From Cocos nucifera (taxonomy: Eukaryota > Streptophyta > Magnoliopsida > Arecales > Arecaceae), in assembly GCA_006176705.1 (NCBI GenBank), contig QRFJ01000766.1:248001-312000 (forward strand): a DNA stretch of 64,000 bases, read 5' to 3'. This document shows, one piece after another, positions 1-12,540 of the stretch. The position numbers were made by a program, and so were the translations under genes. A model generated the notes under the pieces. It did not search any database. It saw only the letters and a list, made by a program, of their open reading frames with translations, and was not told the DNA's origin. Numbering within the stretch: position 1 is the stretch's first letter; each line of letters opens with the position of its first letter.

Positions 1-425
1 ACGACCTGATATTGCCCATGCTGTGAGTGTCACAAGCAGATATTAGTCAAATCCAGGTGAAGAACACTGGACTTCTGTGAAATATATTCTTAAGTACTTG
101 AGAAGAACTAAGGATATGATGTTGGTCTTTGGTAACGGAGAACTCCAAGTCCAGGGATACACAGACTCGGATTTCATGTTCGATATAGATGATCGAAAGT
201 CGACATCTAAGAGTCTATTTGTGTGCAATAGTGGCGCTGTCAGTTGGAAGAGTTCCAAGCAAACAATGATACCACCTCATCCGCGATTACCTCGAGAAGG
301 GTTATGTCGAGGTCAAGAGAGTCAACTCCACAGACAATGTAGCAGACCCACTTACAAAGTCGTTGTACCAGCAGAAGATCGAAGCCCACCTTGAGAAGAT
401 GGAACTTAGACTTGTATCCAATTGA
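1..425 (+). pseudogene. A: reverse transcriptase C-terminus and deleted RNase H
   Basis: The reading shows the RT thumb/RNase H entry (RPDIAHAVSV-like, then YLRRTKDMMLVFGN and GYTDSDF, the first RNase H aspartate). After the KQT motif near 265 the sequence jumps at about 271 straight to the PHPRLP.. reading of the HLIRDYLEKG segment. Compared with element B, 198 bp are missing. These would encode the MEAEY and YCDNNG motifs that carry two RNase H catalytic acids. An in-frame stop (tag near 51) also interrupts it. The same deletion junction occurs in C and M. Confidence 0.85.
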
Positions 426-445
426 CTTTAGGATAAGTGGGAGAT

Positions 446-2734
446 TGTTAGATATATGTGCCCTAGAAATCAGAATTGGCTGACACTTGTAATACACTTC
501 TAGGGGCAAAATTATAATTTTGACTATAATCAATAAAATGGATTATTTTCTATCACATATGTGTATTTAGTAACTGTGATACATCCTTTGAGTTAATGGT
601 AATGATAATTCATATTTTCAAGAGTTGAAAATTTAAGACATGAATAATCATTATTAACTCATAAAATGCTCCCGACCATAGGATCATCACGAGGATGGTG
701 ATTGATCCGAAAGGTTGGTGTACAATCGCTTCTCTTTAGTAGATGAGTCTTGAGTCTATGGTGTAGAGACACTGAAGCGAGAGTACAGATACTCGTTAGA
801 GAACGAGGGCACTGAGCATGACCACCTCGAGTAGTCATTAGGGAGTCTACCTTCTCATCCATGACTGACTCAATGCTGCAGTAGTGTGTCTTGTTCTTTG
901 ACTTGAGGTGCATCGACAGTTCACCTTGAAGTGTTATAGTTTGACTACACCATTACTTGGTCTCCTAGCCATATGGAATCCTGAGGTGTATGTTGGCTAT
1001 AGCATGTTCATTGTAGGAACTGGATTGCATCAAGATGGAATCTATCTACCTCGGTGGTAGAGGAGCAGCCCTATGATAATCATGAGAATCAAGTCTAGAA
1101 GTCCATGGCCATGGTAGAGTGAAATAATAGAAAGAGTTTCTATTTAGATTTTCACATCAGACTCTAATCGAATGGTTACATCATATGACGGAGACTAGGG
1201 TTTGACGAGTTCACCATAACCCTAATCTGATCGGGGCTCAAGATAGAAGAACTTAATCACACAGGTAGCTACACCAAGAGGTTCGCATTCAGCTCTGATG
1301 GGTTGCCACCATATACTGCTAGGTATCACTGGTGGATTTTGGGAGCAATTAAAATGATTTAGATGATCGATCATTCTAACTATTCGAATCAGAAGAGTTC
1401 TGATTCATCGAAAGGAGTTTCGATGATGTCGATGATGAAGATCATGACATATCCCATTACCATACAGAACTGAACCTAACTGGGTCACACAAACAAGGGT
1501 TTGAATCTAGTGATCATCAATTGAACTAATCTAGTTCAATTGATCTGAATGAGATTCAATTAGGTTCAAGGAAATCGTGCTAGCACTCGATTGAACCTAA
1601 CGTTCTTCTTTTGCTATCATAAATAAGTTATCCTGTTTGAGCCAAAGGAGTTTGTGCTCAATCAGAGGCCTTCATATGGTCTGACTGGAGGTTGTCCAAG
1701 TCAAAAATGGTTGTCTTATTTTGTAGGACTTTACCTGCCATTTTTGATCACTTGCCATTTCTCGTTCTTTGACTTTGGTCAAAAGTCTATCTTTGACTGG
1801 TCAAATATTGACCATTGACACTTTGACTTTTGTCCACATGTCACACACCTATTGGAGAGCTGGTGGGGGCCTGTCCCCCTGCCAGAACCTGGCAAGGAAG
1901 AGGGCGCATGCCACCCTTGGCATGTGCCCAAGTTGGAGGCGCCCAGGAGTCCCTATTGGACAGGGACTCCATCTCCTTTTTGGATTTTGATTAGAGTTCT
2001 CCTAAGAACCAACTTTGACTGGTCTTAGGCACCCTCTAAGGAGGAATCCAGGGGACTCTATTCTCACCAATCATATTTAGATCTAATTTCATAAAGAGTT
2101 GTGATTGGTTGGGAAGAAGAGGAGTTGGATCATGCTTAGTCTATAAATAAGACCCTGCGCCCAACTCAAATTAAGTTTAAGATTGAAAGTTTGAGAAATT
2201 CAAACCCCATGCCCCAAGGCTGCCTCTCTCCTCTTCCTCCATGCCAAACCCACCTTCTCCCTCTCCTCTCCACGTCCAAAGTGTTTGGATTCTTGGTTGG
2301 TGCGATCCAGACGAGAGAAAGGCGACTGAAAGCTAGAAGGCTGCACTGCTGCATAGGATGGCTGCTGATCTTCAAAAGGAGTTTTGAAGATTCTCCAGAT
2401 CAGATCTAGATCTGATCTCTAGAGATGTGATAGAGAAGAAGAGGATCTCTAGATCCAATCTGAGTGGATACCAGTAGAGGCCAGGCACTTGCGTGGCTAG
2501 ATCCAGAACCTTCCGTTGCATATAAGATCATCAACGGGTAATAGGATTACCCACTTCAAGGTAAATTAAATTTGATTTAATTTATCTAATTTTATTTTAA
2601 TTTCTAAAATAATAATAATCAGATCTAAAATATCTTAGATCTGATCTGGATCAAAGAGAAAAATTTTTGAAATATATCTCTTGATCTGATCAGATCTGAA
2701 CGAGCTTGGTCTAGGAAATTAGGATTTCCCTTCA
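446..2734 (+). repeat. 3' LTR of copia A
   Basis: About 2.29 kb, beginning TGTTAGATATATGTGCCC directly after the polypurine tract and ending CCCTTCA. It is collinear with both LTRs of element C. A W-box (TTGAC) cluster lies at about 1769-1840, hairpin-forming inverted repeats at about 1899-1990, and a TATA box (TCTATAAATA) at 2140-2149. Short open frames inside it are LTR sequence and not genes. Confidence 0.9.
2140..2149 (+). promoter_or_regulatory. TATA box of LTR A
   Basis: TCTATAAATA lies at the same LTR position as in C (17161, 25101). It is followed by the AGACCCTG block found in the A, C and L LTRs, so transcription probably starts some 25-35 bp downstream. This is inferred from position and motif only. 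Confidence 0.65.
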
Positions 2735-3440
2735 CCAACACATCAGCGGAGATTGAACGCATGAGCAAGATCCCTTATACTTCAGCAATAGGGAGACTCA
2801 TGTATGCCATGTTATATACACAACCTGATATAGCCCATGCTGTGAGTGTCACAAGCAAATATCAGTCGAATCCAGGTGAAGAACACTAGACTTCTGTGAA
2901 ATGTATCCTTAAGTAATTGAGAAGAACTAAAGATATGTTGTTGGTTTTTGGTAATGGAGAACTCCAAGTCCAGGGTTATACAGACTTGGATTTTATATCC
3001 GATATAGATGATCAAAAGTCGACATCTGAGAGTCTGTTTGTGTGTAATGGTGGTGCTATTAGTTGGAAGAGTATCAAGTAGACAGTGATAGCAGATTCCA
3101 TCATGGAAGCAGAATATATCGCTGCATCAAAAGCTACGAAGGAGGCATTCTGGTATAAAAAATTTGGCGCAGAGATCGAAGTGATGCCATCAGATGCCAT
3201 TCCTCAATACTGCGATAATAATGGTACCATAGCCCTTACTAAGGAGCCGATGTCTCATTAGAAATTTAAGCACATCAAGCGGCGATACCACCTCATCTGC
3301 GATTACCTCGAGAAAGGTTATGTCGAGGTCTAGAGAGTCAACTCTGCAGACAATGCGGCAGACCCACTCATAAATTCATTGGACAAGCAGAAGATCGAAA
3401 CCCACCTTGAGAAGAAGGGACTTAGATTTGTAGCCAATTG
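2735..3440 (+). pseudogene. B: reverse transcriptase end and full-length RNase H remnant
   Basis: This picks up in the copia pol at the EIERMSKIPYASAIG segment, exactly where A's LTR ends, and runs through YTDLDF, a MEAEY-like motif (here IMEAEYIAASKA), YCDNNGTIA and a KHIKRRYHLI motif to the C-terminus. B keeps the 198-bp RNase H segment that A, C and M lack, which makes it the local reference for that deletion. In-frame stops (for example after EEH at about 2889 and in the SH*KF segment near 3260) make it non-functional. The 5' part of pol lies on the other side of A, outside the window. Confidence 0.85.
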
Positions 3441-3461
3441 GCTTAAGATCAAGTGGAAGTT

Positions 3462-5741
3462 TGTTAGATATGTGTGCCCTAGAAGCCAGAATTGGCTAAC
3501 ACTTGTAATACACATCTAAGGGCAAAATTATAATTTTGATTCTAAATAATAAAATGGATTATTTTCTATCATAGTGTATATTTGAAAGTATCTATGATAC
3601 ATCCCTTGAGTTAATGGTAATAATAGTTTATATTTTCAAGAGTTGAAAATTTAAGACATGAATTTTCTTATTGACTCATAAAATGCTCCCGACCATAGGA
3701 TCATCATAAGGATGGTAATTGATCTAGAAGGTTGGTGTATGATCACTTCTTTAGGATAGATGAGTCTTGAGTCTATGGTGTAAAAACACTAGAGTGAGAG
3801 TACAGCTACTCGCTAGAGAATGAGGGCACTGAGCATGACCACCTCGAGCAGTCATGAGGAAGTCTACCTTCTCATCAATGACTGGCTCAAAGCTACAGTG
3901 GTGTATCTGATTTTTTGATATGAGATGCATCGACAGTTCACCTTAAGGATGTTATAGCTTGACTACACCATAACTTGATCTCCTAGCCATTTGAAATCCT
4001 GAGGTGTATGTTGGCTATAGCATGTTCATTGTAGGAATTGGATTGCACCAATAGGAGATCAATCTACCTCGGTAGATGAGGAGCAGCCCTATGATGATCA
4101 TGAGAATCAAGTCCATAAGTCCATGGCCATGGCAAAGTGAAATGATAGAAAGAGTTTTTATTAGGATTTTTACATCGAACTTGAATCGAATGATTAATTC
4201 ATATGACGAAAATTAGGGTTTAACGAGATCACCTTAACCCTAATCCGATCGAGGCTCAAGATAGAGAAACTTAATCACATAGGTAACTACATCGAGAGGT
4301 TTATTTTTAGTTCTAATGGATTGCCACCATATGCTGCTAGGTATCATTGATAGATTTTGGGAGCAATCAAGAATGATCTGGATGATCGATCATACTAGTT
4401 GTTTGAATCAGAAAAGTTCTGATCCATCGAAAGGTGTTTCGATGATGTCGATGATAGAGATCATGACATATCCCATTACCATATGAAACTGAACCTAATA
4501 CAAATAAGGATTTGGATCTGGATATCATCAATTGAATTAACCCAGTTCAATTGATTTGAATAAGATTCAATTAGGTTAAAGGAAATCATGCTAGCACATA
4601 ATTGAGCCTAATATTTTCCTTCAACAATCATTAAAGTTGTCTCGACTGAGCCAAATATGTTTGGGCTCACTCAGAAACCTTTACTTGGTCTAACTAGAGC
4701 TTGTCCAGGTTAGAAAATGGTTGTCTTAATTTATGAGATAAATTTAAGATAACACCTGCCATTTTTCGTTACCTGCTAAATCTTATCTTTTGACTTTGGT
4801 CAAACGTTGATCTTTGATACTTAGACATCTACCCATGTGTCATGCACCCATAGGAGAGAAGATGAAGCTTTATCTCCTTTCTAAAAAGAGGAAATGGAGG
4901 GGGCACATGCCTAGGGAGGCATGCGCCCAAAGAGGATGATGCCTGAAGTCCCATATAGATGGGACTCTAGGTTGCTTCAAGCTCTCTACTAGGATGGCAC
5001 CAAAGACTCTTCTTTGACCAATCTTGGCACCACCTAAGGAGGTTTGTGAGGGACTCTAATCTGATTGGATCAGATGATGTCATTCCATCAATCAGAATTA
5101 GATATGATTGCACAAAGAGTCGTGATTGGCTGGGATGATGTGGCGCTGCATGGTGCAGCAGGGTCTATATAAACCCTGTCTGTGCCTAGCATTTTGAGTT
5201 TTTTCCTTTGCCCATGCCACATAGCCCCTCTCCCTCCTTCTCCACACCACCCTCTACTTTTCTCTCTCCTCTCCATGCTCAAGAGGCTTTGGGCTCCAGT
5301 TTGGTGTGATCCAAGCAAGAGAAAGGCAATAGGAAAGGAAGAAGACAACACTACTGCAGGAGACAATAGTTGACCTTCAAAAGGTATTTTGAAGACCTTC
5401 AAGATCAGATCCAATTCTAATTTTTGGAGCATAGATTGAAAAAGAGAAGATCTCTAGATCCTACCCGAGTGGATACTGGTAGAGGCTAGGTGCTTGCATT
5501 GCTACATCCAGAACCTCAAGCAAACATCAGAATCATCACAGGGGTAATAGGATTATCCATAATAAGGTACAATTAAAATAGATTTAATTTAATTTAATTT
5601 ATTTTTATTTTATCAGATTGATAAAATCAGATTTGAAGAGTCTCAAATCTAATTTGGATCTAAAAAAAAATTTTTAAAATATCCCACTTAATCAAATCAG
5701 ATCTAAATAAATCTGACCCAAAAAATAGGATTTTTTCTTCA
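3462..5741 (+). repeat. 3' LTR of copia B (B-type LTR)
   Basis: It follows a polypurine tract (AAGTGGAAGT), begins TGTTAGATATGTGTGCCC and ends TTTCTTCA, about 2.28 kb. It shares its first 1.1 kb with the C-type LTR but differs in the second half. Its TATA box is TCTATATAAA at 5164-5173, it has fewer W-box cores (around 4798-4830), and its hairpin stem at 4947-4966 has a different sequence. The flank from 5742 matches copia family D, so B is inserted in a D LTR. Confidence 0.88.
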
Positions 5742-7123
5742 TAAATAATCAATACGATTGATGTTTAACCTAATGCAAATGTTGTAGGAGAATCAATTAG
5801 CAATTAGATTGCTAATTAATTTAATTTGATTAAGCCAACAGCATGAGATTAAGTCTAATTAAATATGATTTAATTAGATTTGGTTTGGGGTTGATTAGAT
5901 CAAGTCCAATTGGTTTATTGGATAAGCCAAGTGCAAGGAAGAACTAGTCCTAATCTAACTAGGATTCGAATTAACCCAATTTTCTAATTTGATTAAAAAA
6001 TAAATCAAAATTAAATTTGATTTAATCTATTTAATGAAGTTCTTAAATGGGTTAGGGTCTTATTTAATTGGGTTGGTTTAATCTTGATTTTATTTAGTTG
6101 AAAGATCTTATTTGACCAAGTCAAAACAGGAATCCTATTGTGACTGGGACTTCCTATCACTTGCGCCTCTTAATCCTCATGCCATATGCCCTTTTTATTT
6201 TATTTCTTATGTGAAAATTTTCCACTCCCATGGCTTCTCACGCTCTCTTTCTTTCCTTCTTTTCTCATAAGGTAATTTATTGGAAGACCAAGTCAAAAAA
6301 GGAGTTAGTTTTGCTTAGGATTCTATAAGATAGAATCCATGTTGACCAAAACACCTTCCCTTGAGTGTTGCCCACTCTTTTAATTAATTCTTCTCTTATT
6401 CCATGAAAATAATCTCCTTTTTTGTGTGCCCTCCCTTGCCGGTCCATGTCAATAATTATGGACTCTTGGGCGCCCCAACAACTTCCCATGTTTGGATATT
6501 CCTAGTCTAAGATTTTGATCTAACTTGGACTCTTCTTTTTCTCTATTTATTGGATGAATTTTATTCTAATTTTTTTGAAGAATACAGAGCTTTTGGAGAG
6601 GTTTGGGGTGTGCAAAAATTAGAGGAAGAGGATCCTTGGGCATAGGGGTTCCATAGGCACCAAACTAGGTGTTTAGGTGAGAGAAAAGAGAAGAAGAAGA
6701 GAGTCTTCTTGTAGGACTGTTTTATTTTCAATCTCTCCTCCTTTTTTGAGTTTTTTCTGAGAGAGTCTTAGATCAATAAACTCTCATCTTCTTTCTCAAA
6801 TTTTAGAGAGTCCATATTTCAAAGAAGAAAGTATCGGATCAACCATCCAAGAAGGATCAGCATAGTAGTAGCATGCTGTGCTGATTCCATGCATCGGACT
6901 TCAGATCAGAGATCATAGGCTCGTGTGAATGACTCCTAAAGGTCAGACGCATGTGTGGCTCGTGACTTCATCCTTAAGTCTAGATCAATAAGTTAGAATG
7001 TCTAACTTGCTTAGGTAATAGATCTGATCTGTTAACTTCATAGCTGCATTTGATGTAGTGTAGATCTAGGTTGATTTGATCAATCTTTTACATTCTTATT
7101 TGATTTTAATTTTGATTTAATAT
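5742..7123 (+). repeat. D1 LTR, first piece
   Basis: Non-coding AT-rich sequence that matches, in inverted orientation, the D2 LTR at about 62391-63065 (shared stretches around TAGCAATTAGATTGCTAATT and GGTTTATTGGATAAGCC) and again 58350-58879 (shared GGATCAGCATAGTA.. block). It is therefore the middle and end of a family-D LTR on the + strand. The upstream part is beyond B's insertion, outside the window. It is interrupted at 7123 by gypsy element G1 and resumes at 14446. No gene is seen here. Confidence 0.75.
7119..7123. other. Target-site duplication of G1, left copy (AATAT)
   Basis: AATAT directly precedes the G1 LTR start at 7124, and the same five bases follow the other LTR at 14441-14445. 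The perfect 5-bp duplication defines the element ends and shows a normal integrase-mediated insertion. Confidence 0.9.
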
Positions 7124-8981
7124 TGATGCATGCTAATCTATAGCTATGGCAAGTGCACCAGTCAATCATGTAATAAAGTGAATGAGTAGAGTATCATCCC
7201 TAGAGGATTAAAAAAGAAGTACTGAAAGGCTTTTTCCTATACTTTATTTAGAAGACTGATTTATGAGAATAAGAAATTAAAGAACAAAATAAAGAAATAA
7301 TTAAAAAATTTAAGAAAATAGAGAGAGTGTAATTATTAGGGTTTAAAACTTAAGAATAATGGGTTACTAAGGCAATCGGTTCACTAACTCAGTCAATATA
7401 ATATTCAGATTATTAGATTAATTTTATTTCATGTGACAGTGGAGTCTCCAAATTTATTCACTACCCTTTGTCCAGGCATAGCAAAACTATCAATATTTAT
7501 TAATTATCCTTTGGTCCAGGTGTAATTTAAATAAATATTAATGCATTAAGTTTTGTAAAATCCTCTAATTAAAATATGCTGCATCCAAAGCGCACTAAAA
7601 TTCCCGCATGCATATGAATTCTATTTTGATTCATAATATAAGGTATATAATCAAAAAGCAATAACATAGATGTCCTTGGTCCGTAACATCTATGTTCATC
7701 GGATCAATTAGAAGATAGTCAGTAATCTAAAAATATTAAGATCAGATTTATATACTCCTCATGAATAAAATTTAAAATTAAAAATGAATCATACTAAATA
7801 TTGCATCAAAATAGTGGCTATCCCTTAGTCATAGTAAAAGAAAACTTAGTTCATGATAACAAAAATAGCAAATAAAATAAAAGTATAAAGAAATTAGACT
7901 GTTTGATTACTGAAATTGATTATCCATCGCTCTTGATGTGGATAACTTGGTGAAGAAGAAGAAGCTCCTTGATCAATATTCTAATTGTCGGAAGAAAAAA
8001 AATTAAAAACCCTTTTCTTTCTCTCAAAAATCTTTCTTCTCTTTCTACCTCTCTCCTCTCTTTCTCTTCTTTTTTTTTTTATTTCTCTGACTCTCCTCTT
8101 TTTTCTCTTTTTTTTTTCTGTCTGACTCTCCTATTGTACGGCAACAGCAAGTCCTCTATTTTTATAGGCTAAGAGATTGATTTTCCACCAAAATCCTCTT
8201 GAAATTAGGTTTAGAACTCTCAAAACAACTCAAATTAGGATTTTGGATGATTTTGACCATTGGATGTTGATCAAACGGTCCAAAAATCACTTAAAAACCC
8301 TTTAAAATTTCCCAGATCAAGTTGGAATTCATGCCACCTATTGGATCAATCGTTGGATTAAATCTGGACCGTTAGATTGCGCACAGGGAAGGCTTCTGAT
8401 CTTTAGTTTAATGTGGGATGAATCTCAGCCATTGGATCTCGATCGGGAGCTGCGGATGTCATTCGTCAGCGCATGCATGTCGGCCGTCCAATCAAATCCC
8501 AATGAAAGGCACTCGTCGGATCAAACAAAATTCCTAAATTACCCTCTGTAGACCATGCACGAGCCTGGTGTTGCGTGGACCGCCGTATTTTTCAGACAAT
8601 CAGAGCATGCTTCTTCATGTGAAATTCTCGAAATGCCCTCAAGTCGGTCCACCGTGCACTACGAAAAATGCTAACGTCAGCCTACCATTAGCGCTACATC
8701 AGTGGGTCAGTCTACTGGTGCGGTCGAATCGAGCTGTCTGCTAAGCCAATTTTTTTGAACCGATTTGAACCAGACCGATTTTTTTTTTTTTGAAATTCAA
8801 TTCTGGGCTCGTTTGAAGTCCGTTTTGCCTAAAATTTATTTCATCTAAACCAGAAAAATAAGATCTTCATATTGGTGGCCTTTTTTCTGCATAAGATCAA
8901 TAAAAGTATCAATATCTAAAGAAATAGATTAATTTATTTTATAATTTAATACTTTTATTAGTATATTTCTACCACTTATCA
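7124..8981 (-). repeat. G1 3' LTR
   Basis: 1,858 bp. On the element's strand it reads TGATAAGTGG...GCATCA. It is collinear with 12541-14440 and about 42 bp shorter because it lacks the tandem duplication found there. A pyrimidine-rich tract (about 8020-8130) and a poly-T run at about 8780 account for the small open frames. No gene is present. Confidence 0.92.
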
Positions 8982-8994
8982 CACCCCCCAACTT
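8982..8994 (-). other. G1 polypurine tract
   Basis: On the minus strand this reads AAGTTGGGGGGTG directly before the 3' LTR start TGATAAG. A purine run in this position primes plus-strand DNA synthesis in LTR retrotransposons. Confidence 0.85.
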
Positions 8995-10143
8995 AGTCAT
9001 TGCTAGTCCCTTAGCAATGTTTTATTTAATACCATGTTTTAATAGGATTATCCATCATAAAGATAGAATCTAGGACTAAAGGTCAAAAAATTTAGAAAAT
9101 ACTGCTAATTAAGCATTGAGCTTTAGAAGTAAATTTTTCAGTCAATTCAATTAAGAACTTCCTTAGAGCATATCAAAGATCTATAGCACTTGTGTTCGTG
9201 ATGACTAACTTTAGCATTTCAGTATTAAATTAAAAGAACTAAAGTATCCTCTCTTATCACCTATTTTGGTCAATTTTCTATACATTCTAAATTTTATACT
9301 CATGAATTAAGGTAGCTTTCACACTGTCTTTTTTTTATTTTTTTTGCTGAGCATCCTGGCCTTTTCTTCACCATTTTACGTGAATTTTCATACTTGACCT
9401 AGGTGCAGAGACCCAGTTACTAGACTTTGGGCAATCCATATATACTCTATCTTTTGCACTTTATCTTTAGGCAGGTAGCTCTTTCCTTAAATTCAAGTTT
9501 CTTTGATTAGAATGTATATTAATTATCAATTTTTAGTGATAATTGAATCCTCAGTTGGCCTTATAATCAATACCTACTTTGCCTTGTTAGTGTGTATGTG
9601 TAATTAGAAGTGCTAATAGTCTTTTAATGACCTAAGTAGGCTGCTAAAAGTTGACCAACTAACCTACTTCTTTAACTCATTACATTCATTAGCAAATAAT
9701 TCTATCTTTTATCACTTGTTCAGTCTATCTTGCTCAAGATTTTCTTCTTGACACATATTTTTATTATTATTATTATTATATTTTTTTTATCCCTTAACTT
9801 ATTCTACATTGTCTTAAAGGAGAAAGAAAAATAAAGAGTGCAATAAAGGATAGAAAGGAATACACCTGATTTGGTTCAGTTTGATTCTTTGGAGCTTTGA
9901 AATTTTAGTTGAGCTCTCATTGATTTTTCTGCAAAATTAAAAATACACACCAAAGTAGTAAAAGAGCAACCATAAATTGCTGAAAAATAAAAGAAAAATG
10001 ATCAAAACTAAAAAGAAAAGAGACAACCTATCTAGTAGTTCTGATTTATAGTCTTCAGCTTGACTTTCTTTGAGTTCTGAATTGAATCAATCCGATGCCA
10101 CTTCAATTGGAATACTTTCATGTTTGGTTGATCCCTCTTTCAA
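8995..10143 (-). other. G1 non-coding 3' internal region
   Basis: Between the protease stop and the polypurine tract lie 1.15 kb of AT-rich sequence with no coding match in either strand. It includes an (ATT)n microsatellite at about 9761-9781. In an autonomous gypsy element the RT, RNase H and integrase genes would occupy this place and be several kb longer. A deletion or replacement of pol is therefore inferred. Confidence 0.75.
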
Positions 10144-10776
10144 TTAGACATTGCTAGCTTTTATAGTTTCAAACCTATTTTCTATAGAATTCTCATATAC
10201 TGAATTGTCAATAATATCAATTAGAAAATAAGTTTGATTGTCACCAGGATGTTTAGTATCTTTGAAAACATTAAAAGTAACTTGTTCATCTTGGATTCTA
10301 AGAATTAATTTTTCTTGTTGAACATCTATTAAAGCTCCTCCAGTAGCTAAAAAGGGTCTCCCTAAAGTAAGGGGTACATCATAATCTTCTTTCATATCAA
10401 GAACAATAAAATCAATAGAGAAAATAAACTTGTTGACCTCTACCAAGACATCCTCCACTATACCTCTTGGATATTTAATTGATCTGTCGGCTAATTGAAG
10501 AGTAATAGGGGTAGGCTTCGGTTCTCCTAGACCCAGCTTCCTAAAAATAAAAAAAGATATGAGATTAATACTTGCTCCTAAATCACATAAAATTTTATCA
10601 AAACTACAATCACCAATAATGCAAGAGATAGTAAAACTTCCTGGATCTTTTAGCTTCTGTGGTAATTTATTTTGAAGTATCGCTGAGCATTCTTCATTCA
10701 AATTTATTCTCTCATGCTCCTTCAACTTTTTCTTATTTGTTAGGATTTCTTTGAGAAACTTGGCATACCTGGGCAT
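10144..10776 (-). CDS. G1 retropepsin-like aspartic protease domain (Ty3/gypsy)
   Basis: An open frame of 210 codons without stops, starting MPRYAKFLKEIL. The middle carries the active-site region LCDLGASINLI (about residues 65-75; the DLG variant is usual in this gypsy group), then LGLGEPKPTPITLQLADRSI, FIVLDM and LGRPFLATGGALIDV. The flap and the second conserved region are therefore present. It is in the same frame as the preceding gag tail, from which it is separated by a single TAG at about 10858, so it is the C-terminal part of a gag-protease polyprotein, and the ATG chosen is only the first in the frame. It would cut the gag polyprotein in the particle. An intact reading is notable because gag upstream is broken. 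Confidence 0.8.
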   Translation of the reverse strand: MPRYAKFLKEILTNKKKLKEHERINLNEECSAILQNKLPQKLKDPGSFTISCIIGDCSFDKILCDLGASINLISFFIFRKLGLGEPKPTPITLQLADRSIKYPRGIVEDVLVEVNKFIFSIDFIVLDMKEDYDVPLTLGRPFLATGGALIDVQQEKLILRIQDEQVTFNVFKDTKHPGDNQTYFLIDIIDNSVYENSIENRFETIKASNV

Positions 10777-10860
10777 TTGAATAATAGCATCTACAAAAGG
10801 AATATTAATATATAAATTCTTTAATATTTTGAAAAAGTTAGAGAATTCCTTATTTGGATG

Positions 10861-12350
10861 CTATGTTTGTCTCTCTGAAAATGGTAGTAGTGGCACGTAG
10901 GGGTTCACATTTGGATTGGCAAACCATATACCTGGAGACCATCCATCTGCTGGTTGTTTTGGTGACTGACGAATTTTAGTTGATGGTTCCTTATTTGTAG
11001 TTGGCTCTTCAGTCTCTTTCTTCTGATGTGGCTCCTCTAGCTTTGTACCACTTCTTAGGGTGATAGCATTGACTTGCTCTCTTGGATTGGTCTCCGTGTT
11101 GCTGGGCAGGGATCCTTGAGGTCTCTCAGAGATTATCTTAGCCATTTAACCTATTTGCATCTCCAAGTTTTGAATTGCTGCTGCTTGGTCCTGCCTAAGT
11201 TTGGCTTCCAAATTTTTTATAGTTGCTTCTTGGTTTTGCATAAATTTTTCCATCGACTCTTCCATGTTGGACTTCTTTTCAAATACTTGGAATCCTGGGG
11301 ATGGCTATTGTGCTGCATTTTGATTACTCCATGAGAAATTTGGATGCTGCCTCCACCCTTGATTGTATGTGTTGGATAGGGATTGTTTTGTTGTGGCCTG
11401 AAAAAATTACCAATATAATTAGCTATATCAGTTGCTTTAGCAAAAGGATTACCTGTCTGGCAATTGCTCGTATCATATCCTCCTCCACACAGGTCACAGG
11501 TGATGCTCTGAACATGCATAGCTATTCCCTTTAAGTTATTGACTTTGGCTCTAAGGGTTGCAATTTCAGCTAATAAGGTTAGCACGCAATCTACTCCCTG
11601 CACAGCTGCTAGTCTTTTTGGCATCATGCATTCTATCTACCACTGATAGCTATTTGATGCCATCTCATCGATCAAATCGAAGGCTTCTTCTTTCATTTTT
11701 TGGTTAATGGTTCCTCCAGCTGCTGCATCAATCATAGAATAATTAGTAGGAGATAAACCATTATAGAAAGTTTGTACCTAAAGTCATATGGATAGTTGAT
11801 GATGTGGACATCTCCTCAGCAGTTCCTTGAAATGCTCCCAAGCCTCATATAGTGTCTCCATGTCCATCTGCATAAAGGAAGTGATATCATTGCACATCTT
11901 GGAAGTCTTGGAAGGTGAAAAGTACTTGGCTAAAAATTTTTGGGCTAGGACATCCCAAGTTATGATAGAACCTACAGGAAGAGAATGAAGCCAACTCTTA
12001 GCTTTATCCCATAAAGAGAAAGGAAATAACCTTAATCTAATAGCATCATCCGACACCCCATTAATTTTAAAAGTATCACAAAGTTCAAGAAAATTAGAAA
12101 TATGGGCATTCAGATCATCATGCATGTGTCCACTGAATTGGATAGTTGATTGAATCATCTGGATCATCGTCGGTTTTATTTCGAAGTTGTTTGCTCGTAC
12201 AGGCGGTCTCCTGATGCTCGAAGCTGCATCAGCTATAGATGGTGTGATGTAATCATTTAATGGATGATGTACTGGTCGAATAACTTCATGCTATCCCTCA
12301 GTCATCATATCCAATCCTAAATTGATGTCGTTAGGATCTTCAGCTGCCAT
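10861..12350 (-). pseudogene. G1 gag (broken)
   Basis: Gag begins at an ATG at 12350 (MAAEDPNDIN, also the start in G2). It continues through the retrotransposon gag core (RRPPVRANNFEIK, NFLELCDTFKINGV, DDAIRLRLFPFSLWDKAKSWLHSLP, ETLYEAWEHFKELLRRCPHH) to a CCHC zinc knuckle (CDLCGGGYDTSNC, with the usual histidine changed to tyrosine) and an ITLRSGTKLEEP tail. Lesions are a TAG near 12291 where G2 has CAG, stops near 11784 and at 11637-11639 (shared with G2), and a frameshift near 11390. Gag would form the virus-like particle that packages the element RNA. Confidence 0.85.
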
Positions 12351-12516
12351 GTTTTTTTCTTGTTGTAGTCCTCTAATGGTTCTTTCAATTTTTGGATCTA
12401 AAGATAGTAAGTTACTATGTCCCGTGTCATGCACTGAATAAAATTTTTTAAAAAAATTAAAAATAAAATTCTAAAGTAAAGCTAGGATCAAAATTTTAAT
12501 ATTATTTTAGACACAA

Positions 12517-12534
12517 TCTCCGATAACGGTGCCA
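12517..12534 (-). other. G1 primer-binding site (tRNA-Asp type)
   Basis: On the minus strand this is TGGCACCGTTATCGGAGA, six bases inside the 5' LTR end. Plant gypsy elements of the Athila/Tat kind commonly carry TGGCGCCGTTGCCGGGGA, complementary to the 3' end of tRNA-Asp. The three differences fit C-to-T or G-to-A decay. Confidence 0.8.
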
Positions 12535-12540
12535 AAAACT

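Larger units (their letters stand above)
1..2734 (+). mobile_element. Copia element A, 3' end (RT/RNase H tail plus 3' LTR)
   Basis: The left window edge cuts this Ty1/copia element, leaving about 445 bp of internal sequence and one complete 3' LTR. The internal part reads as the end of reverse transcriptase and RNase H, followed by a polypurine tract (AAGTGGGAGA) directly before TGTTAG. The sequence after the LTR (from 2735) is the middle of another element's reverse transcriptase gene, so A inserted into element B. The 5' half lies outside the window, so the target duplication (3' flank ccaac) cannot be checked. Confidence 0.9.

Noticed and set aside
7969..8172. Serine/leucine/phenylalanine-rich open frames in the gypsy LTRs (also 13431-13631, 49588-49853)
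   Set aside because: They are translations of a pyrimidine tract (CTCTTTCT..) shared by the LTRs.
9740..9800. (ATT)n and poly-T tract as a functional element
   Set aside because: A simple microsatellite in the non-coding part of G1.
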